Shown: in pieces, positions 59,765-64,000 of the stretch | Position numbering within the stretch: the first letter of the stretch is position 1 | Layout of the letters: the number at the start of each line of letters is the position of its first letter | From: Fervidobacterium changbaicum | GTDB taxonomy: Bacteria > Thermotogota > Thermotogae > Thermotogales > Fervidobacteriaceae | NCBI RefSeq assembly: GCF_004117075.1 | Contig: NZ_CP026721.1 | Location: 558,001-622,000, forward strand | Direction of reading: 5' to 3' | Length of the DNA: 64,000 bases | Made by a program: the position numbers and the translations under genes | The notes under the pieces: generated by a model | The model's input: the letters and a program-made list of their open reading frames with translations, nothing else | What the model was told of the DNA's origin: nothing | Databases searched by the model: none

Positions 59765-60880
59765 GTGAATTACATCGTCGATGTTGAAGCCGAAGTGCTG
59801 AAAACTGTAATCAAAAAAGCTGATAAGGTGTGCGGGACATTGGAACCATCCATGAGAAAACTGGTCTTCCTTTCGGAAGACGAAAGGCTGTATATCATCG
59901 CCTCGGACGGATGTTTGAACGGATACTTTCCCGTTTGTTCTTTTTATTCTAAGATATCGGTCCCTTTCGAAATCCCTCTTGATGTCGTAAGACATTTCGT
60001 TTCAGAGCTCACTGGAAAAATTAGCCTCCATTTCCAAGATGGTGTGCTCAGTTTGAAATCTCAAAACGAAACATTACGACTCAGGATCTCACCACTTCAA
60101 AAAGACAGGGAAGAGAAAATATACGTTCCAGTAAACGCACAAGGAACGGCATTCTCAAAAAGGAAACTTCTGGCTGAATTAGATTTCGCATCATCATTTC
60201 TTGAAGAAGGAAGCTACGTAGATCTTTATTTCATCCGAAACACATTGGAGATGATTTCACAGCACTATGGACTTGTCGCTTATTCTCAAGTGGAAGTTGA
60301 GAAGAACAGTGAGGACCCAGGTGCAAAAAACGAGCAGGATATAAACAATTTTTCCATTCGCATACCGTACGTGTCTGCAAGACATCTGATCAAGGTTTTG
60401 GAAATTGAAGAAACCAATCAAGTGCAGATTTCGTTTGACCCAATCACCAACAAGATTCTTATTTTCTCTGGTGATATATTTACACTATGCACGGATGTAC
60501 CTGATGAATCACCTGATTTGGTCAGAAACCTATGTAGCCGGTTCGAACCGAGAATCAGGATCCTTTCTTCATTACTTCAGAGATTGTTGAGAAGGTCGTT
60601 AATAGCAGGAAGGTTCTCAGATGTGGAGATTTATTCACGACACGGAGAGCTCGTTGTCGTTTCCCAACACGGTGCGATTGCCTATAAGGCTTCGATTCCT
60701 GTTCAGAATGAGATGCAAGTCGTTGAATTTTCTTTTCAAACCAAGGCTTACATGTTGCGGAGTGCAATAAACCGAATAGGTAGCCAGTACATCAATATTG
60801 GCACAGTGAGCGAATATGTTCTTTTGACACCACCATCACTCTCCAGATTCCTGATTGTTCGAAATCAGAGAATTCAGTAA
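59765..60880 (+). CDS. Divergent sliding-clamp-like (DnaN-like) protein
   Basis: 371 residues, the length of a DNA polymerase III beta subunit. Three successive stretches follow the clamp pattern: residues 1-120 (LKTVIKKADKVC...LYIIASDG...FEIPLDVVRHFVSEL...LRLRISPL), about 125-250 (KRKLLAELDFASSFLEE...LEMISQHYGLVAYSQVEV...IPYVSARHLIKVLEI), and the last ~115 (LLQRLLRRSLIAGR...VVEFSFQTKAYMLRSAINRI). Usual motifs are weak (no RLaxVATDG in domain II; it ends FLIVRNQRIQ), so it is probably a paralogue rather than the replicative clamp. Its 3' end overlaps flgJ on the other strand. Confidence 0.65.
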   Translation: MNYIVDVEAEVLKTVIKKADKVCGTLEPSMRKLVFLSEDERLYIIASDGCLNGYFPVCSFYSKISVPFEIPLDVVRHFVSELTGKISLHFQDGVLSLKSQNETLRLRISPLQKDREEKIYVPVNAQGTAFSKRKLLAELDFASSFLEEGSYVDLYFIRNTLEMISQHYGLVAYSQVEVEKNSEDPGAKNEQDINNFSIRIPYVSARHLIKVLEIEETNQVQISFDPITNKILIFSGDIFTLCTDVPDESPDLVRNLCSRFEPRIRILSSLLQRLLRRSLIAGRFSDVEIYSRHGELVVVSQHGAIAYKASIPVQNEMQVVEFSFQTKAYMLRSAINRIGSQYINIGTVSEYVLLTPPSLSRFLIVRNQRIQ

Positions 60881-61288
60881 TTGCAACGTTTCGAATCTTT
60901 TCGCCATGTTGTTTTCCGACTTGACCTCTTGCGTCATCATCTTCCCGCCGAGTCCTTTGTAAATCATCTCAGATAAATCTTTCAGATCAGTTCTTGCAGC
61001 TTTCAGAGCGTACTGTTGCAGTAACATTTCTCTAAACCAACGCTCTCCAAAGCTCTCTTGGATGAGCCCACTCTTTTGAACTGTATTGTACATCTTCTTG
61101 AAAATCTCATATATGTACCACGCAGCAAACTCCTCGGAAGCCTTTCTGAGCTGTTTCTGGTATTCTTCCGATTCTGTGTCAATATTAACCTTTTTCTCCG
61201 CATTTAAGTTCTTGTTGACGCCTGCACGATTATTAGATCCGATGTTGTGATTCAGGTTCCAGTTGACCTTATTGAGCTCAATTCCCAT
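60836..61288 (-). CDS. flgJ: Flagellar rod-binding protein, FlgJ N-terminal domain
   Basis: 150 residues with the rod-binding domain (KASEEFAAWYIYEIFKKMYNTV...GFGERWFREMLLQQYA pattern, then LSEMIYKGLG). There is no C-terminal muramidase domain, as in many bacteria with split FlgJ. ATG at 61288 follows GAGGTG. It follows flgI and its last 45 bp overlap the end of the convergent clamp-like gene. Confidence 0.9.
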   Translation of the reverse strand: MGIELNKVNWNLNHNIGSNNRAGVNKNLNAEKKVNIDTESEEYQKQLRKASEEFAAWYIYEIFKKMYNTVQKSGLIQESFGERWFREMLLQQYALKAARTDLKDLSEMIYKGLGGKMMTQEVKSENNMAKRFETLQLLNSLISNNQESGE

Positions 61289-61318
61289 ATTCCACACCTC
61301 GAAGTGCGTATTACGGTA

Positions 61319-62350
61319 TTACATTATCCTCAGCTGTGCGTATATGACACCTGCTTTGTGCAACTCTTGAATGATTGCGATAATATCCTGTGGAGTTGCA
61401 CCGACAGACCTTAATGCCGTTATCAAGTTGCCAATGGTTGCTTGTTTATCACCGATCTGTCCGTTGGATATTACAACGACAAAATTGCCGTACGAAAGTA
61501 CAAAGTCGGAAATCTTCACATCGCCACCGAAAACGACAGTTCCCGTTCTCTCGTTTATAACCACCTGTGCAGGCGTGTCTACCGGTACTTCTATCTCTTC
61601 AAGTAATGCAAGGAACGATATCACATCGTCGGCAAATGCATTTGGAATGGTCACTTTGATACTTGCACCATCGATGGCCTTCGCTATGTTTGTTTTAAAC
61701 GTGGTATTTATCGCAGCAGCTGTTCTGGCAGCCGTCGTAAAGTCAGGCCTATCTAAGAGAATTGTTACGCTATTTCCATCTACAATGCTCATCGGTATTT
61801 CCTTTTCAATAAGCGCACCGTTTGGAATGTAACCAACTACGGTAAATCGCTTTTGCAAACTCGCAGAGCCTTTTGCATCTTCACCACCAACTGAAACCGG
61901 GCCTTGGGCAACTGCATAAATATTACCATCGGCACCGTAAAGTGGTGTTTGCAAGAGTATACCATTTCTTAAGCTCTTTGCGTCGTTTATACTTGCTACC
62001 ACCACGTCTAATCTCATGCCTGGTTTATAGAACGCAGGTATGTCAGCAACAACCATAACAAGAGCAACGTTGCGTGACTTCAAATCGTTTGGATTGACTG
62101 AAACACCGAAATTCTTCAACATATTCGCCAAAAGTGAGGAGTTCAGATTTCCGCTGTCACCGGTGCCATTCAAACCAACAACCAGCCCGATTCCAAACAA
62201 CTGGTTGTCCCTTGCACCACGGAACTTTGCAAAATCTTTGATTCTTACATTTGCTGAGAATAGGTTCGATGAAATCAGCAAGGCAATTAAGAAAAATAAC
62301 AGACCCGCTGAAATCTTTGATTCATTTGCTCTCCTTAGCACATTCCTCAT
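61319..62350 (-). CDS. flgI: Flagellar P-ring protein FlgI
   Basis: 343 residues with a signal peptide (ISAGLLFFLIALLISSNLFSA). RIKDFAKFRGARDNQLFGIGLVVGLNGTGDSG, NPNDLKSRNVALVMVVADIPAF and the C-terminal TPQDIIAIIQELHKAGVIYAQLRIM are family landmarks. P-ring proteins imply an outer envelope layer, consistent with the toga. Confidence 0.96.
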   Translation of the reverse strand: MRNVLRRANESKISAGLLFFLIALLISSNLFSANVRIKDFAKFRGARDNQLFGIGLVVGLNGTGDSGNLNSSLLANMLKNFGVSVNPNDLKSRNVALVMVVADIPAFYKPGMRLDVVVASINDAKSLRNGILLQTPLYGADGNIYAVAQGPVSVGGEDAKGSASLQKRFTVVGYIPNGALIEKEIPMSIVDGNSVTILLDRPDFTTAARTAAAINTTFKTNIAKAIDGASIKVTIPNAFADDVISFLALLEEIEVPVDTPAQVVINERTGTVVFGGDVKISDFVLSYGNFVVVISNGQIGDKQATIGNLITALRSVGATPQDIIAIIQELHKAGVIYAQLRIM

Positions 62351-62379
62351 ACTCCATGCCTCCAGAAATTTACGTTTAT

Positions 62380-63003
62380 TTAGAATTTAAACAAGTTCGC
62401 AATTGCCGAAAGCAGAAGACCCAGCCAAGAACTTTCTTGTGGGTCGTCTTGGAAGACGATCTTCCCGTTTTCCCATATTTGCGCGTTGATAAGGTCCGTT
62501 GAATTGACGATATTTCCTGGTTTTATCGCATCTGGATGAACCCATCCTGTGATAATAATCTCCCTGAGATCGTTCCCTACTTTAATTTGCTTGCGCCCCT
62601 CAAGGAAGAGTTTGCCTTGCTGATCCACTTCCTTCACAACTGCCGTAAGTTCAAGCACTGCATTAGCCTGACTCTTATTGTCCCGCTTATCTGTTGAAGA
62701 GCCACTTGATGGAAGGTACTTACTCAAATCGAGCCCCACCAACTTTGTGCCTGTGTTTATAGCGTTGATGAATGCGTTAGTCAGTGTATTAACTTGCGAG
62801 GAAGTTGAAATCCTTGGGGACTCGTAAACAACTACGGTGACATAATCTCCGACCCTTGAAGGCTTGTATGTACCAAGAATATTCTTAAATTGCGGATTTG
62901 TAGAAGATGTGTAAAGTGAAGTGGCGAATGTCAAAGAAGAAATACTAACAAATAGTAGCACCGATGCGATACTGAGATTTAACAAAGTTCTTTTCATCTC
63001 CAT
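62380..63003 (-). CDS. flgH: Flagellar L-ring protein FlgH, without a visible lipobox
   Basis: 207 residues. RVGDYVTVVVYESPRISTSS, VKEVDQQGKLFLEGRKQIKVGNDLREIIITGWVHPDAIKPGN and the C-terminal SWLGLLLSAIANLF match FlgH, which forms the outer-membrane ring. The signal region (LLNLSIASVLLFVSISSLTFATSLY, in two parts) has no cysteine, whereas FlgH is usually a lipoprotein. ATG at 63003 behind GGAGGTGG. Confidence 0.94.
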   Translation of the reverse strand: MEMKRTLLNLSIASVLLFVSISSLTFATSLYTSSTNPQFKNILGTYKPSRVGDYVTVVVYESPRISTSSQVNTLTNAFINAINTGTKLVGLDLSKYLPSSGSSTDKRDNKSQANAVLELTAVVKEVDQQGKLFLEGRKQIKVGNDLREIIITGWVHPDAIKPGNIVNSTDLINAQIWENGKIVFQDDPQESSWLGLLLSAIANLFKF

Positions 63004-63006
63004 ATC

Positions 63007-63969
63007 TTACTCCACCTCCAGAACGATAACTGTCCCATTTTCTTGCACTGTTCCTTTTACAATGCTGCCATTATCTATGTTTTTAATACTTATGACACTT
63101 CCCACGTATCCATGTTCTAACGCCTGTGCAAGTATCGAAACAGTAACACCCCCCACACGACTGTATGCCTTTACAAACTGACCTTTGATGACAATAGGTA
63201 CATCCTTTGTGTTTCTCATATCAATAATCTCACCTTTTGAAAAGACCTTATCAGCAAGTAATGGGAGGTCATCTTCGAAAACGGGAACTTTGTTGAGTGC
63301 TAAAACATTGTACTCTACGTATTCTACGTCCTTAATACCAATTATCTCTCCCTTCTCTATCTTTCTACTCGCAACTGCGATATTCCTTAACAGAATCGCT
63401 TCATATTGGAACAAAAGATAACCAACGATTCTACCTGCCTTCCTTAACGTAACTTTTACGAAGGGAGATGATTTGTTAGCTATCTGTACCGATACGGAAT
63501 AACTGTCATGATCGAGCAATTGTCCAACCTGGCTTTTTAACTTGAACTCGGTTCCTTGTGGGTACCGTCCTTTGAGCTCTTCCAATATAATCTCTCTCAA
63601 CTTTTCATTTGTCAAAGTCTGGTGCTCAGAGCCCTTTGTTGTGCTTTCTACAGGTTTGGCTTCTATAACGACAGGGACATCGTCTATCCGTGCTTGAACA
63701 TCCCCAATTCTCCTTTTAACCAAATTAAGCAGGTATTTCTTATTAAGTGAAAGAGAACTGTTGACAGGAACGTATGCAACGATGATTTTCTCCAGCACTT
63801 CAATGGGAACATCTGTTTCGGATGCCTCCACGAGTTCAAGCATAGTGACAGGCCCACCGGAGGTGGTTAATGAAGATTTGAAAACAACACTGTATGAAAA
63901 TAGCATTGAAGCATAAACAACGGCTACAAATATCAACAAGCTCAGCCGAAGATTATTTGTAAAAGCCAT
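63007..63969 (-). CDS. flgA: Flagella basal body P-ring formation protein FlgA
   Basis: 320 residues with an N-terminal signal segment (LSLLIFVAVVYASMLFSYSVV) and a C-terminal SAF/FlgA domain (VASRKIEKGEIIGIKDVEYVEY...IVIKGQFVKAYSRVGGVTVSILAQALEHGYVGSVISIKN, seen in pieces). It is the periplasmic chaperone for P-ring assembly. It precedes flgH by 3 nt in the conserved order flgA-flgH-flgI-flgJ. Confidence 0.93.
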   Translation of the reverse strand: MAFTNNLRLSLLIFVAVVYASMLFSYSVVFKSSLTTSGGPVTMLELVEASETDVPIEVLEKIIVAYVPVNSSLSLNKKYLLNLVKRRIGDVQARIDDVPVVIEAKPVESTTKGSEHQTLTNEKLREIILEELKGRYPQGTEFKLKSQVGQLLDHDSYSVSVQIANKSSPFVKVTLRKAGRIVGYLLFQYEAILLRNIAVASRKIEKGEIIGIKDVEYVEYNVLALNKVPVFEDDLPLLADKVFSKGEIIDMRNTKDVPIVIKGQFVKAYSRVGGVTVSILAQALEHGYVGSVISIKNIDNGSIVKGTVQENGTVIVLEVE

Positions 63970-63973
63970 AAAC

Positions 63974-64000
63974 TTACATCACCTTTCCGCGCTGCTGTCT
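63974..64000 (-). other. Possible 3' end of the gene upstream of flgA
   Basis: One minus-strand frame ends RQQRGKVM-stop (TAA at 63976-63974), 4 bp before the flgA start, and another ends at TGA (63981-63979). Either could be the tail of an upstream flagellar gene such as flgG; nine codons are too few to tell. Confidence 0.3.

Overview
The window reads as chromosome from a thermophilic member of the Thermotogota, most like Fervidobacterium or a close relative. I judge this from the style of the proteins, the many family-5 (Opp/Dpp-type) ABC transporters, the frequent TTG and GTG starts behind strong GGAGG or GGTG ribosome sites, and tight operons with ATGA or TGATG overlaps. The genus is inference; no database was searched. 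No gene-free stretch exceeds about 220 bases.

Bases 1-4839 (+): an Opp/Dpp-type ABC transporter (binding protein cut by the window edge, two permeases, two ATPases). Its terminator hairpin lies inside the coding end of the convergent kinase gene.

Bases 4840-20494: a peptidoglycan (muropeptide) salvage island in two divergent arms. The minus arm holds a NamZ-like exo-muramidase, NagZ, MurQ, a GntR/UTRA regulator and a BadF-type MurNAc/GlcNAc kinase. The plus arm holds a second complete Opp-type ABC transporter, an AmiE-like serine amidase of the beta-lactamase family, AnmK, a SIS-type glucosamine-6-phosphate deaminase and NagA. Together they could import cell-wall fragments and convert both amino sugars to fructose-6-phosphate. 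The wall-cutting enzymes lack visible export signals, which argues for digestion inside the cell.

Bases 20565-24483: a small cysteine-rich protein and a MoxR ATPase, converging on DUF58 and DUF4129-like membrane genes. Bases 24683-30574: an exported WD40 protein, a NUDIX hydrolase, a protein built of three exact-length 119-residue repeats, FliS, a small membrane protein, CheW and tRNA-Val with its terminator.

Bases 30582-43109 (-): a long housekeeping and motility run, in transcription order fliF, fliG, a DnaQ-like exonuclease, PIN-PhoH, a hypothetical gene, a YhaN-like SMC-type ATPase, pyrH, rbgA, cheX, an MTAN-family nucleosidase, an RluA-type pseudouridine synthase and a DUF5693 membrane protein. 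Divergent from it, 43237-46778 (+) carries yceD (DUF177), rpmF, plsX and glmS.

Bases 46999-57276 (+): an accessory block between core genes glmS and clpX. It encodes a DUF499 ATPase, a DUF3780 protein, a DUF1156 adenine methyltransferase, a PLD-SNF2 helicase and a zinc-finger protein with a PH-like tail. It looks like a methylation-linked anti-phage system without a conventional restriction subunit and is the strongest candidate for under-described biology here.

Bases 57447-64000: clpX, tsaD and a divergent sliding-clamp-like (DnaN-like) gene on +, overlapping tail-to-tail the minus-strand flagellar rod/ring genes flgJ, flgI, flgH and flgA.
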